NCBI RefSeq assembly: GCF_900110205.1
Contig: NZ_FOCV01000001.1
Location: 124,001 to 188,000 of the forward strand
DNA length: 64,000 nucleotides
Origin: Rhizobium tibeticum
GTDB taxonomy: Bacteria > Pseudomonadota > Alphaproteobacteria > Rhizobiales > Rhizobiaceae
Direction of reading: 5' to 3'
A program made the position numbers and the translations under genes. How positions within the stretch are numbered: position 1 is the first letter of the stretch; each line of letters starts with the position of its first letter. Under the pieces are notes generated by a model that worked only from the letters and a program-made list of their open reading frames with translations, was not told the DNA's origin and made no database searches. This document shows, piece by piece, positions 1 through 7,965 of this stretch.

Positions 1-2
1 TG

Positions 3-1751
3 AATGCCGAAGAGACGGCCAAGAAGGACGATGCCGCCACGGTGATCTTCGATCCGGATAGCGTCACGAGCTTCTCCGGCGCATTTTTGGCCGCCCGGAC
101 TGCCGATGTCGATCATGACTACGAGACGGCGATTGAACTCTACAAGAAGGCGCTGCAGATCGAGCCGGGAAATCCGGAAATCCGCCAGCGCCTGATGATC
201 TCGCTGCTTTTGAACGGCGACATCAAGGATGGCGTGAAGTACGCCAACGACCTGAAAGGCGATGCAACGGTCGAACGCATCACGACCATCGTGCGCAGCA
301 TGGATGCCATTCGTCGCGGCGAATACAAGACGGCTGAATCGCTTCTGAAATATACCGGCCCGAACGATCTCGACCGAATGATGAACGATCTGCTCGCCTC
401 CTGGGCCCGCGTCGGCGCCGGCCGTGGCAAGGAAGCTCTCTCCATGGTTCAGAGGATGAAGGGGCCGGATTGGGTCGGCATCTTCAAATCCTACAACGCC
501 GGCGCGATCGCGATCGTGAACGGCGACATAAGGGCCGCCCGCCAGAACCTCAACGACGCCGTACTCGACAAGGACGGCGGTGCGACCGCTCCCGATACCT
601 TCATGCGCGCCGTCATGGCTCTCGCCCGACTGGAAGCCTCGCAGGGCAACAAGCAGAAGGCGCTCGACGCGATTTCCGTCGGCGACAACCTGTTGCCGAA
701 CTACGCTCCGCTCAATGCGCTGCGCCAGAGCATCGAAAAGGGCGAGAAGCAGGAGCAGCAGATTCAGACCGCCAAGCAGGGCGCTGCCGGCGTACTTTTC
801 TCTATCGGTGGAGCGCTGAACCGCGACGGTGCCGAGGATATCGTTTCTCTCTACCTTCAGACAGCCAAGACGCTGGATCCGGATAGCGCCGATACGCTCG
901 TCATGCTCGGCGGCATTGCCGAGAAGCAGGAGCAGATGGACCGCGCGATCGCGCTCTACAAGCAGGTGCCGGAGAACTCGCCGATGCGCCGCATCTCCGA
1001 GCTGCAGCTCGGCCTCGCCCTTGCGCAAGGCGGCAAGGTGGAAGAGGCGCGCAAGCACCTTCAGAGCCTGATCGCCTCTGATCCGAAAGACGTTCGCAGC
1101 TACCTCGCCTATGGCAGCGTGCTGTCGGATGCGAAGGACTACGCCGCCATGGCCGACAATTACGACAAGGCTGTCGAAGTCCTCGGCCCCTTGCCGGGCA
1201 GGGGCGCGTGGACGGTCTTCTTCCAGCGCGGCATTGCCTATGAACGCCTGAAGAAATGGGACAAGGCAGAGCCGAATTTCCGCAAGGCACTGGAACTCAA
1301 CGCCGACCAGCCGCAGGTTCTGAACTACCTCGGCTACTCCTGGATCGACATGAACCGGAACCTCGACGAGGGACTGGCGATGATCAAGAAGGCGGTCGAT
1401 CTGCGTCCGGATGATGGCTACATCATCGACTCGCTTGGCTGGGCCTATTTCCGGCTGAACCGCTTCGACGACGCGGTCGAGGAATTGGAGAAAGCAGCAC
1501 AGATCAAGGCCGGCGACGCGACGATCAACGACCATCTGGGCGATGCCTACTGGCGTGTCGGCCGCAAGCTCGAAGCTGTCTACCAGTGGAACCGGGCGCT
1601 CGGCTCCGAACCCGAGGCATCCGAGATCCCGAAGATCAAGGAAAAGATCGCCAACGGCTTGCCGCAGGATACGGACAGCTCCAAGGCGGCTGACAAGAAG
1701 CAGCCGGATCCGGCGCCTGTCGAACCGAAGCCCACGGACAAGAAGTCCTGA
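3..1751 (+). CDS. TPR-repeat protein, 5' end outside the window
   Basis: The reading frame is open to the first base of the window, so the N-terminus (signal peptide or membrane anchor) is missing; the GTG at 42 is only an internal codon. The visible part, over 570 residues, is a string of tetratricopeptide repeats, with typical helix-turn-helix units such as ALNYLGYSW-like and DSLGWAYFRL-like segments near the C-terminus. The last 25 residues are a Lys/Pro/Asp-rich tail. TPR proteins of this size in rhizobia are usually exported or periplasmic scaffolds, but no specific partner can be read from the sequence. The stop codon lies six bases before ispE, so the two are probably co-transcribed. 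Confidence is high for the family and low for the role. Confidence 0.85.
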   Translation, partial: NAEETAKKDDAATVIFDPDSVTSFSGAFLAARTADVDHDYETAIELYKKALQIEPGNPEIRQRLMISLLLNGDIKDGVKYANDLKGDATVERITTIVRSMDAIRRGEYKTAESLLKYTGPNDLDRMMNDLLASWARVGAGRGKEALSMVQRMKGPDWVGIFKSYNAGAIAIVNGDIRAARQNLNDAVLDKDGGATAPDTFMRAVMALARLEASQGNKQKALDAISVGDNLLPNYAPLNALRQSIEKGEKQEQQIQTAKQGAAGVLFSIGGALNRDGAEDIVSLYLQTAKTLDPDSADTLVMLGGIAEKQEQMDRAIALYKQVPENSPMRRISELQLGLALAQGGKVEEARKHLQSLIASDPKDVRSYLAYGSVLSDAKDYAAMADNYDKAVEVLGPLPGRGAWTVFFQRGIAYERLKKWDKAEPNFRKALELNADQPQVLNYLGYSWIDMNRNLDEGLAMIKKAVDLRPDDGYIIDSLGWAYFRLNRFDDAVEELEKAAQIKAGDATINDHLGDAYWRVGRKLEAVYQWNRALGSEPEASEIPKIKEKIANGLPQDTDSSKAADKKQPDPAPVEPKPTDKKS

Positions 1752-1757
1752 TAGGCG

Positions 1758-2666
1758 ATGCCTAAGGCGAGTATGGGCGATGACCTGACCGTCATCGAGG
1801 ACGCTCCGGCAAAAATCAATCTGGCCCTGCATGTGACGGGCCAGAGATCCGACGGCTATCATCTGCTCGATATGCTGGTGACCTTCACCCGGCATGCCGA
1901 CCGGCTTGAATTTACGCCGGCTGAGCGAGACGAGTTCGTGATATCAGGACGCTTTGCCGAGGCGCTCATCGCCGACCGCGACGACAATCTTGTCCTGAAG
2001 GCCCGGGATTTCCTGCGCAGTGCGATCTCTCGCGAGAGCGGCATCGCTCCCGCGGTTCGCATCGATCTCCAGAAGAACCTGCCGATTGCGTCCGGAATCG
2101 GCGGCGGGTCGGCGGATGCGGCGGCGACACTTCGCGGCCTGACGCGGCTCTGGAACGTGTCGCTTCCGAATGCGATCATCGAGGCGGTCGCCATCCGGCT
2201 AGGGGCCGACGTGCCCATGTGCTTGGCGAGCAGACCACTGATCGCGCGTGGCATCGGCGAGCAGATCACCCCTGTCGACGACATGCCGGCCTTTGCCATG
2301 GTGCTGGCGAACCCGTTGAAAGGCGTATCGACGCCCGAGGTTTTCCGAAGGCTGACGAGCAAGACCAATCCGGCACTCGACATGACGCTGCGTTCCACCT
2401 GGATCGAGACGATAGGCTCGATGCGCAATGACCTTGAGCCGGTCGCTCGAGACCTGCTGCCCGAAATTGCCGAGATCTCGGCGATGCTGAAGAAGCAGGG
2501 CGCCTCCATCGTTCGCATGTCCGGTTCCGGCGCCACGTGCTACGGCATCTTTGATACACTTGTAGCGGCAGAGACGGCGGCCGCCGCGCTTCACAGCGAA
2601 CGGCAGGACTGGTATTTCGAAGCAACGGAAACGACTGCTGGAGGACACGATGCCAGGGCTGGATGA
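1758..2666 (+). CDS. ispE: 4-diphosphocytidyl-2-C-methyl-D-erythritol kinase
   Basis: GHMP-family kinase that phosphorylates the 2-hydroxyl of 4-diphosphocytidyl-2-C-methyl-D-erythritol with ATP, a cytosolic step of the non-mevalonate (MEP) isoprenoid pathway. The N-terminus carries APAKINLALHVTG, the usual substrate-binding start, and the ATP-binding glycine-rich motif reads PIASGIGGGSADAAA near residue 115. A C-terminal GHMP motif reads MSGSGATCYG. At 302 residues it is normal for the rhizobial family. An alternative start is the ATG at 1773, which would remove five residues. It follows the TPR gene after six bases and overlaps moaB by 17 bases, so it is part of one rightward operon. Confidence 0.95.
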   Translation: MPKASMGDDLTVIEDAPAKINLALHVTGQRSDGYHLLDMLVTFTRHADRLEFTPAERDEFVISGRFAEALIADRDDNLVLKARDFLRSAISRESGIAPAVRIDLQKNLPIASGIGGGSADAAATLRGLTRLWNVSLPNAIIEAVAIRLGADVPMCLASRPLIARGIGEQITPVDDMPAFAMVLANPLKGVSTPEVFRRLTSKTNPALDMTLRSTWIETIGSMRNDLEPVARDLLPEIAEISAMLKKQGASIVRMSGSGATCYGIFDTLVAAETAAAALHSERQDWYFEATETTAGGHDARAG

Positions 2667-3201
2667 AACGCGCCCCTTCATTCCTGTCGGCATTGCCGTG
2701 TTGACGGTCTCGGATACCCGCACGCTCGCCGACGACCGCTCCGGCGATACGCTGGCCGCCAGGATCAAGGAGGCAGGTCACCGCTTGGTCGACCGGGGAA
2801 TCGTCCCTGATGACCCACAGGCGATCGCGTCGCGTGTGAAGGCATGGACCGAACGCGATGATATCGACGTCGTCATCACCACCGGGGGAACCGGCTTTAC
2901 CGGCCGCGATGTCACGCCGGAAGCTCTAGAGCCGCTTTTCGAAAAGAGGATGGATGGCTTTTCGGAGGTGTTCCACCGTATCTCCTACGACAAGATCGGC
3001 ACCTCGACGATCCAGTCGCGCGCCACGGCGGGCGTTGCCAACGCAACGTTCATCTTCGCGCTGCCGGGCTCGCCCGGCGCCTGCAAGGACGCCTGGGATG
3101 GCATCCTCAAATCCCAACTCGACTACCGCCACATGCCTTGCAATTTCGTGGAGATCATGCCGCGTCTCGACGAGCATCTAAAGCGCGGCACAGGCAAGTA
3201 G
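2650..3201 (+). CDS. moaB: Molybdenum cofactor biosynthesis protein B
   Basis: MogA/MoaB-type molybdopterin-binding protein. Family members adenylylate molybdopterin or assist molybdate insertion in molybdenum cofactor synthesis. The signature TTGGTGFTGRDVTPEAL lies near residue 80, followed by the ALPGSPGACKDAW segment typical of the MoaB branch. The length of 183 residues is usual. The start overlaps the end of ispE by 17 bases and has GGAGG five bases upstream within ispE, consistent with translational coupling. No other Mo-cofactor genes lie nearby, so the placement looks like a historical operon rather than a pathway cluster. Confidence 0.93.
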   Translation: MPGLDETRPFIPVGIAVLTVSDTRTLADDRSGDTLAARIKEAGHRLVDRGIVPDDPQAIASRVKAWTERDDIDVVITTGGTGFTGRDVTPEALEPLFEKRMDGFSEVFHRISYDKIGTSTIQSRATAGVANATFIFALPGSPGACKDAWDGILKSQLDYRHMPCNFVEIMPRLDEHLKRGTGK

Positions 3202-3236
3202 CGGACTGCCTCGGCAGACGAAGACAGGCCACCGTC

Positions 3237-3554
3237 CTATGTCCCTATGCCGGGTAGTGCAGGCATTGTTTCCCAGCTATCACCGGACAGCAGGATGCAG
3301 CTTACGCCGCGAACATCCGTGATGAGCAGCGTCCATGTGCCGCTCTGCGCGGCGTAGACCTCCAGCATGGCGTTCTGGTTGACCAACCCAACTGCCGTCA
3401 GCCTCTCGGCAAAGTTCTTGTCGAGGAAATTGACGATCTCGGATCGGCCTGCGCAACTGCGCATCATCTGCGATGCTGCCGAATGCGGATGCGCGATCAT
3501 CGATGTCGTCAATATGACGGCCGACAACAGGCCGCGGATCATATTGCGTTTCAT
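3237..3554 (-). CDS. Small secreted protein of unknown function
   Basis: I do not recognise this protein. The start at 3554 is preferred over the longer frame from 3626 because a strong Shine-Dalgarno, AAGGAGG, sits seven to ten bases upstream and the resulting N-terminus, MKRNMIRGLLSAVILTTSM, is a clear signal peptide with a likely cleavage after an Ala-rich stretch near residue 27. The mature part is about 78 residues, has two cysteines that could pair, and ends in a short Pro/Gly tail. It is transcribed toward moaB, so the two genes converge. A periplasmic role is inferred from the signal peptide only. Confidence 0.6.
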   Translation of the reverse strand: MKRNMIRGLLSAVILTTSMIAHPHSAASQMMRSCAGRSEIVNFLDKNFAERLTAVGLVNQNAMLEVYAAQSGTWTLLITDVRGVSCILLSGDSWETMPALPGIGT

Positions 3555-3739
3555 GACGCACCTCCTTTTGCCGGAAACCGGCAGAAGAGGAGACTTCCGC
3601 TGACCTGTTCTGCCGTCTGCCGGCATTCATGGTCGACCGTCACGAAGCGAGGCGCTCGGGCGGCGCCATGCGGGAATTATAGCGCAAAATTGTATCGGGC
3701 GCCATCATTTGCGGCGGCGTCGAAAGAGAGCACGCGCAG

Positions 3740-4258
3740 CTACCGCGCTGCGCGCGCAACCCAAGAGGGAACGAGTTCGCTGGAAAGCTTGCGGAGCTTC
3801 TGCCCTTTTGCGAATTCGCGGAGGCTCATTCCGCTTCGTGCTGCGGCGATCGCCTGTTTCTTGGGAAGGAGAAGCCCGAGTTCCAGCGGCGACGACGCCC
3901 GGCGGATGCGCTGCAGAAAAGGACGCCGATATCCGCGCGAAGCGGTGAACCGTGCAGGCAGCTTGTTCAGCGCCATATACTCGGCAATCTCGTCGATCCA
4001 GCCGGTCTGCGGACGCGCACCGGGCTCGACGAAAAGCAGCCACTCGCCTCGCGCCGAGCGCACTATATCCCTGATATCCCATTGCGAATGAAACCGGCAG
4101 CCGGCAGCATCGGCCACCTTCGACGTCCCATCGTGCGAGCCATGGTCAAGCACCACGACGTCACTGACGAGCCCCTCCACTGCGCCTGCAACCAACACCG
4201 ATAACGTCTGCGCCAGCTCAGGCTCCTGATCCTGGCATTCAAGTACAACAGTCAACAT
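3740..4258 (-). CDS. Short glycosyltransferase family 2-like protein
   Basis: The first 110 residues resemble the nucleotide-sugar-binding half of GT-A family 2 glycosyltransferases: a hydrophobic beta-strand start (MLTVVLECQDQE), VVVLDHGSHDGT where family members have the D-x-S-x-D-x-T motif, and GEWLLFVEPGARP in place of the region bearing the DxD metal site. DxD itself is not present (EPG instead) and the acceptor half is missing; the C-terminal 50 residues are basic. At 172 residues it is far shorter than active members (250-350). It may be a degenerate or non-catalytic homologue. It is divergent from the radical-SAM gene, with about 137 bases between the starts. Confidence 0.55.
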   Translation of the reverse strand: MLTVVLECQDQEPELAQTLSVLVAGAVEGLVSDVVVLDHGSHDGTSKVADAAGCRFHSQWDIRDIVRSARGEWLLFVEPGARPQTGWIDEIAEYMALNKLPARFTASRGYRRPFLQRIRRASSPLELGLLLPKKQAIAAARSGMSLREFAKGQKLRKLSSELVPSWVARAAR

Positions 4259-4312
4259 TGCCTATCCATAGAGCGCCGCACAAAATTTTGCCAGCGGCAC
4301 TTTCCTCATTTT

Positions 4313-4327
4313 GTTCTTGCATTGTTC
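4313..4327 (+). promoter_or_regulatory. LexA (SOS) box, GTTC-N7-GTTC
   Basis: The sequence is GTTC, seven bases (ttgcatt), GTTC, an exact match to the direct-repeat LexA operator known for Alphaproteobacteria. It is flanked by two copies of CTCATTTTG (4305-4313 and 4327-4335). It lies 68 bases before the preferred start of the radical-SAM gene. A weak -35/-10 pair (TTGTTC at 4322, TTTAAT at 4346) would overlap it, as expected for repression. LexA control is an inference from the motif. Confidence 0.6.
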
Positions 4328-4395
4328 TCATTTTGCCGATAGGAATTTAATCATCAAACCGGATGGAAGCAAAGCTTCCGCCAGCGGAGAATCCG

Positions 4396-5553
4396 ATGAA
4401 CGAGCAGTCCCTTGCAGGGCAGGCCGCATTTGCGCCTGCCAATACGGCAGATATTGCCGATGCGATGATCGTATCTGCCGGTCTGCGGATCGATGTCGAC
4501 CGTCGCCGCGGGCGTGCGGCCGGACTCAATCCGAGTGGTCGCTTCGAGCCTCTGCGCCGTGAGACGTTCGACGATGGCTGGCAGAACCTTGAGGATCTTC
4601 CGCCGTTCAAGACCGAGGTGCAGGTCGAAAAGCCGCGGACGGCCATCACGCGCAACGAATCGCCAGACGTTCCCTTCGACCGCTCGATCAATCCTTATCG
4701 CGGCTGCGAGCATGGCTGCATCTACTGCTTCGCACGGCCGACACATGCCTATATGGGTCTTTCCGCCGGTCTGGACTTCGAAGCCAAACTCTTTGCCAAG
4801 CCAGATGCAGCGAAGCTTCTGGAGCGAGAGTTGGCGAAGCCCGGTTACAAGCCGCGCGTCATCGCGATCGGGACCAACACCGATCCCTACCAGCCGATCG
4901 AGAAGGAATGGCGCATCATGCGGCAGATTCTCGAGGTGCTTGAGAAGGCCAACCATCCGGTTTCGGTGGTTACGAAGTCGGCAATGATCCTGCGCGATCT
5001 CGATATTCTCTCGGCGATGGCCGAGAGGAACCTTGTTCGTGTTTCGCTGTCGGTAACGACGCTCGAGCGCAAGCTCGCGCGGACCATGGAGCCGCGCGCC
5101 TCGACGCCGACGCGTCGGCTGGAGGCTATCCGCGCACTCTCCGATGCGGGTGTCCAGACATCGGTGATGGCAGCGCCCATGATTCCCGCGCTCAACGATC
5201 ACGAACTGGAGCGCATTCTCGACTCAGCCCATTCGGCGGGCGCGAAGGAAGCAGGTTACGTCATCCTGCGCCTGCCATTCGAAGTATCGCCGCTGTTTCG
5301 CGACTGGCTGCTGCAAAACTACCCCGACCGTTACCGGCACGTCATGTCGCTTGTCCGTTCGATGCGCGGCGGCAAGGATTATGACGCAGAGTTCGGCAAG
5401 CGGATGAAGGGAGCTGGTCCCTATGCGTGGCAGATTGCGCGTCGTTTCGAGATGGCCACGAAACGGCTTGGCATGACCCGGCGCAGCATGCCGCTGCGCG
5501 ACGACCTGTTCGTTCCGCCTGATGGCAGCGGCGTGCAGCTATCGCTGCTTTGA
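4396..5553 (+). CDS. PA0069-family radical SAM protein (spore photoproduct lyase-like)
   Basis: Radical S-adenosylmethionine enzyme of the SplB-like group. The cluster-binding motif reads CEHGCIYCF (C-x3-C-x2-C) near residue 106 in the conserved context [10 protein letters not shown], and [14 protein letters not shown] further on is typical of this group. The start at 4396 is chosen because GGAGA lies six bases upstream; a longer frame from 4363 has no ribosome binding site. Members are thought to act on DNA or RNA bases by analogy with spore photoproduct lyase, but the substrate is unknown. The SOS box upstream supports a repair role. The stop overlaps an open frame that runs into rnhB, and rnhB follows on the same strand. 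Confidence 0.85.
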   Translation: MNEQSLAGQAAFAPANTADIADAMIVSAGLRIDVDRRRGRAAGLNPSGRFEPLRRETFDDGWQNLEDLPPFKTEVQVEKPRTAITRNESPDVPFDRSINPYRGCEHGCIYCFARPTHAYMGLSAGLDFEAKLFAKPDAAKLLERELAKPGYKPRVIAIGTNTDPYQPIEKEWRIMRQILEVLEKANHPVSVVTKSAMILRDLDILSAMAERNLVRVSLSVTTLERKLARTMEPRASTPTRRLEAIRALSDAGVQTSVMAAPMIPALNDHELERILDSAHSAGAKEAGYVILRLPFEVSPLFRDWLLQNYPDRYRHVMSLVRSMRGGKDYDAEFGKRMKGAGPYAWQIARRFEMATKRLGMTRRSMPLRDDLFVPPDGSGVQLSLL

Positions 5554-5593
5554 TATTCGAGCTTTGCGGATGGTCGCCCTGCCCGTCCGCGCC

Positions 5594-5688
5594 CAAGTCC
5601 CCGGCCCGCCGCCCTGATCCGGGGACTTGCAGGAAATCGGGTTGGCGTGCGAGGTTCAGCCGCATGAAACCTCGCACGTCACCCGATT
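5594..5688. repeat. Double-palindrome element (RIME-like) over the 5' end of rnhB
   Basis: Two long perfect inverted repeats lie side by side. The first is an 11-bp stem (CAAGTCCCCGG at 5594-5604 with 5619-5629, 14-base loop). The second is a compound stem, 8 bp (AATCGGGT at 5635-5642 with 5681-5688) plus 11 bp (CGTGCGAGGTT at 5646-5656 with 5668-5678), closed by an 11-base loop that contains the ATG of rnhB at 5664. About 100 bp with two large palindromes matches the published description of the Rhizobium intergenic mosaic element RIME1, but I cannot confirm the family by sequence. The structure could also work as an RNA hairpin that hides the ribosome binding site. Confidence 0.55.
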
Positions 5689-6356
5689 CTCCTATGCTTT
5701 TCGAAGATGTCCCCCTCGTGCCGGATTTCCGGCTGGAGCTGAAGGCGCGCAAGGCCGGTCATTGGCCGGTCGCGGGCGCTGATGAGGCGGGACGCGGCCC
5801 GCTGGCCGGCCCGGTGGTGGCAGCAGCCGTCATTCTCGATCCAAAGCGCATTCCCGATGGCTTGAACGATTCGAAGCAGCTTTCGGCACAGAAGCGCGAG
5901 GAGCTTTTCGTTCAGATTCTTGCGACGGCGACCGTATCGATCGCCTCCTCGAGCTCGACGCGCATCGACGAGACGGATATCCGCAAGGCCAGCCTAGACG
6001 CCATGCGCCGCGCCATCTGCGGCTTGTCGATACCTGCAAGCTATGTGCTGACCGATGGGATAGACGTTCCACCCGGTCTCGCCTGTCCCGGCCAAGCGGT
6101 CGTCAAGGGTGACGCGCGCTCTGTTTCCATCGCTGCCGCCTCCATTGTCGCCAAGGTGACGCGCGATCGAATGATGGCGCGTGCGCACGCCGTCTTCCCC
6201 GCCTATGGCTTTGCCGCACATGTGGGTTATGGCACAGCGCAGCACCGCGCCAGGATTGAGCGGCATGGCCCCTGCCCGCTTCACCGCATGAGTTTCAGGC
6301 CGTTGAAGAAGGACGGAATCGAGGGCGGCGCGACGGAAGAGATGCTGCAGGAGTAG
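5664..6356 (+). CDS. rnhB: Ribonuclease HII
   Basis: Endonuclease that removes RNA from RNA-DNA hybrids and single ribonucleotides from DNA. The acidic catalytic residues are visible in [15 protein letters not shown] (Asp-Glu, near residue 40), LTDGIDVPP and KVTRDRM. The full frame reaches back to 5550, but that part lies in the palindromic element and reads as low-complexity Pro/Arg/Ser, so the start is taken at 5664 (230 residues); the ATG at 5694 is the other candidate. The GCGAGG that could serve as ribosome binding site for 5664 is inside the hairpin stem. It lies downstream of the radical-SAM gene. A small downstream palindrome follows, then a convergent DUF4168 gene. Confidence 0.92.
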   Translation: MKPRTSPDSPMLFEDVPLVPDFRLELKARKAGHWPVAGADEAGRGPLAGPVVAAAVILDPKRIPDGLNDSKQLSAQKREELFVQILATATVSIASSSSTRIDETDIRKASLDAMRRAICGLSIPASYVLTDGIDVPPGLACPGQAVVKGDARSVSIAAASIVAKVTRDRMMARAHAVFPAYGFAAHVGYGTAQHRARIERHGPCPLHRMSFRPLKKDGIEGGATEEMLQE

Positions 6357-6426
6357 CGTCTGGCCGTGTAGCCCAGCTATGAGAACGGGGCCCTGCGTGG
6401 CCGTCTTTGTCGTAACGACGACAGAT

Positions 6427-6462
6427 CGCATGCGAAGCGGCCATCAGACCGCTTCGCATGCG
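6427..6462. terminator. 14-bp perfect palindrome between convergent genes
   Basis: CGCATGCGAAGCGG at 6427-6440 pairs exactly with 6449-6462 around an 8-base loop. It lies between the stop of rnhB and the stop of the convergent DUF4168 gene, where a bidirectional terminator is expected. There is no T-run on either side, so a factor-independent terminator is not certain; it may instead be a repeat element or a transcript-end stabiliser. Confidence 0.45.
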
Positions 6463-6498
6463 TGACCCAGAGTGCAAGCACGCAGTCCAGGAGACCGC

Positions 6499-6966
6499 CT
6501 ACTGCTGTGTCGCGGGCTGCTGTGTCGCGGGCTGTTGTGTCGCGGGCTGCTGCGTAGGTGCCGAATTCTGGAGCTTTTCCTGAACTCTCTTGACGAGCGC
6601 CGGATCGTTCTGCGCGGCTGTTAGAATTGAATTATATTCCTCTACCGATATCCCCGGAGAGCCTTCCACGGCCTGAACCATTTGCTTACTGCCCTCGGTC
6701 TGTAGTTGTTGCTTTGCCCCAGCATCCTGCGTTGCTTCGAGCTTGGCCGCGTATTCCTGCCTGATCTTGTCGACCTGCAGATAGGCGACCGCAAAGGCCT
6801 CGATCTTCTGATCACTGACGGCTGCGGCCTCGCCCTTGCTTTCTGGCTGCGCTTGGATCGGTTGCTTCTCCGGAGCTGCCTCCTGTGCGGACGCAGGCGT
6901 GCTGAAAGGCACCAAACCGAAGGCTGCGGCAGTCAACAACGCAGCAGCAATGTAACGAATGGTCAT
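6499..6966 (-). CDS. DUF4168 domain protein, exported
   Basis: The N-terminus is a standard signal peptide ending in ASAQ near residue 28. A linker rich in Gln, Glu, Ala and Pro leads into a DUF4168-type helical segment (about residues 50-135) with KIEAFAVAYLQVDKIRQ and a second half around VEEYNSILTAAQNDP. The C-terminus is three tandem copies of PATQQ, encoded by near-identical 15-base units at about 6500-6550. The function of DUF4168 is unknown; a periplasmic location follows from the signal. The ATG has a weak GGAGGAAT-type site a few bases upstream. It converges on rnhB. Confidence 0.75.
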   Translation of the reverse strand: MTIRYIAAALLTAAAFGLVPFSTPASAQEAAPEKQPIQAQPESKGEAAAVSDQKIEAFAVAYLQVDKIRQEYAAKLEATQDAGAKQQLQTEGSKQMVQAVEGSPGISVEEYNSILTAAQNDPALVKRVQEKLQNSAPTQQPATQQPATQQPATQQ

Positions 6967-7418
6967 ATAGTCATTCCTCCGTGATGATACGGCGTGAACG
7001 GCAGCGAGCTGCCTTGGCCGTTGGTTAGGGTTGAGGAACGATCCGGCGACAATATGATTGTGAGACGTTTTTGGTGCGGCAATAGCGGGGCGATCCGCCG
7101 ACCATGGAATGGCGGCTTTATGGCAGCCGCCTGCTATTCAGCTGATCAGGCGGCCATGTGCCCGCCCAGGATTTAGCTCCGATGTGCGCGGATGCAGTCG
7201 ATGTCCTCGCAACAAAGCGTGTGATGGCGCTGCTCGATATCCCTGCAATATTTTCCGGTCCCCGCGTCGCCTCCTCTTCCATGAAGGCGACGAGCGCATC
7301 CAAACGCTCGACAACGAGATCGGACATGGCGGTGCGCTGATCGTTGACAGATCGGTCCGCGATGCGTCTCATCCGTCAGCATTGGCACCTTCACCTTGAC
7401 GGCCGTGCCGCCAATAGC
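6967..7418. other. Intergenic stretch without a convincing gene
   Basis: About 450 bases lie between the DUF4168 gene start and the atp terminator. Short frames exist on both strands. The best is 7118-7372 on the minus strand (84 residues), which has an amphipathic first half but a low-complexity second half and no clear ribosome binding site. It may be a remnant. The left end must hold the DUF4168 promoter. I see no tRNA or recognisable RNA motif. Confidence 0.4.
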
Positions 7419-7448
7419 AAAAAAGCCCCGTCGTTGAACGGGGCTTTT
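7419..7448 (-). terminator. Terminator of the atp FO operon
   Basis: An 11-bp perfect stem (AAAAGCCCCGT at 7421-7431 with 7438-7448) encloses a 6-base loop and, read on the minus strand, ends in a run of six T. It lies 23 bases beyond the stop of atpF, the last gene of the leftward operon. This is a typical factor-independent terminator. Confidence 0.85.
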
Positions 7449-7470
7449 CGGTTGAACAAGAACCGAGCGC

Positions 7471-7962
7471 TCAGTTCAAACGCGTCTTCACTTCGCCGAC
7501 CGCCCCCTTGAAGAGATCGGCCTGCACCTTCGTGTCGGCCTTCTTCGCCAGAACGTTTTCGGCAGCGGCGATCGCCAGATCAACAGCAGCGGAACGAACC
7601 GCCTTCATCGCATCGGCTTCCGCCTGCTTGATCTTCTGCTCGGAAACCGCGGTGCGGTTTGCGACGAATTCTTCCGTCTTCTTCTTGGCTTCCACCGTCA
7701 GCATTTCGGCTTCACGCTCAGCAGCCGCGACAATGTGTGCAGCTTCTGCTTCAGCTTCCTTGCGTTTGCGCTGATACTCGGCCAGCAGATGCTGGGCCTC
7801 TTCGCGCAGGCGCTTGGCTTCCGACAGCTCGTTGCGGATCTGATCGGCACGGTCGTCGAGCGACTTAGCCATCATGCCCGGAACCTTGAGGTAGACGATC
7901 AGCGCCAGGAACAGCACAAGACCGACGAATGCGAAGAATGTTGCGTCCAATGCAAATTCCAT
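7471..7962 (-). CDS. atpF: F-type ATP synthase FO subunit b
   Basis: Peripheral-stalk subunit linking the membrane sector to F1. One membrane helix (about residues 7-27, AFVGLVLFLALIVYL) is followed by a long charged coiled coil rich in Glu, Lys and Ala (about 30-140), the standard b-subunit layout. The length of 163 residues is normal. It is the last gene of the FO operon, three bases after the b'-type gene; alphaproteobacteria carry two b-type genes that form a heterodimeric stalk. The operon terminator follows directly. No F1 genes lie in the window, in line with the split FO and F1 clusters of this class. Confidence 0.95.
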   Translation of the reverse strand: MEFALDATFFAFVGLVLFLALIVYLKVPGMMAKSLDDRADQIRNELSEAKRLREEAQHLLAEYQRKRKEAEAEAAHIVAAAEREAEMLTVEAKKKTEEFVANRTAVSEQKIKQAEADAMKAVRSAAVDLAIAAAENVLAKKADTKVQADLFKGAVGEVKTRLN

Positions 7963-7965
7963 CGA

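Noticed and set aside
6499..6560. Short tandem repeats considered as a CRISPR-like array
   Set aside because: The units are 15 bases without spacers, in frame and encode PATQQ at the end of a gene.
7118..7372. 84-codon minus-strand frame before the atp terminator
   Set aside because: Only the first half has plausible composition, and no start signal was seen; a remnant at best.
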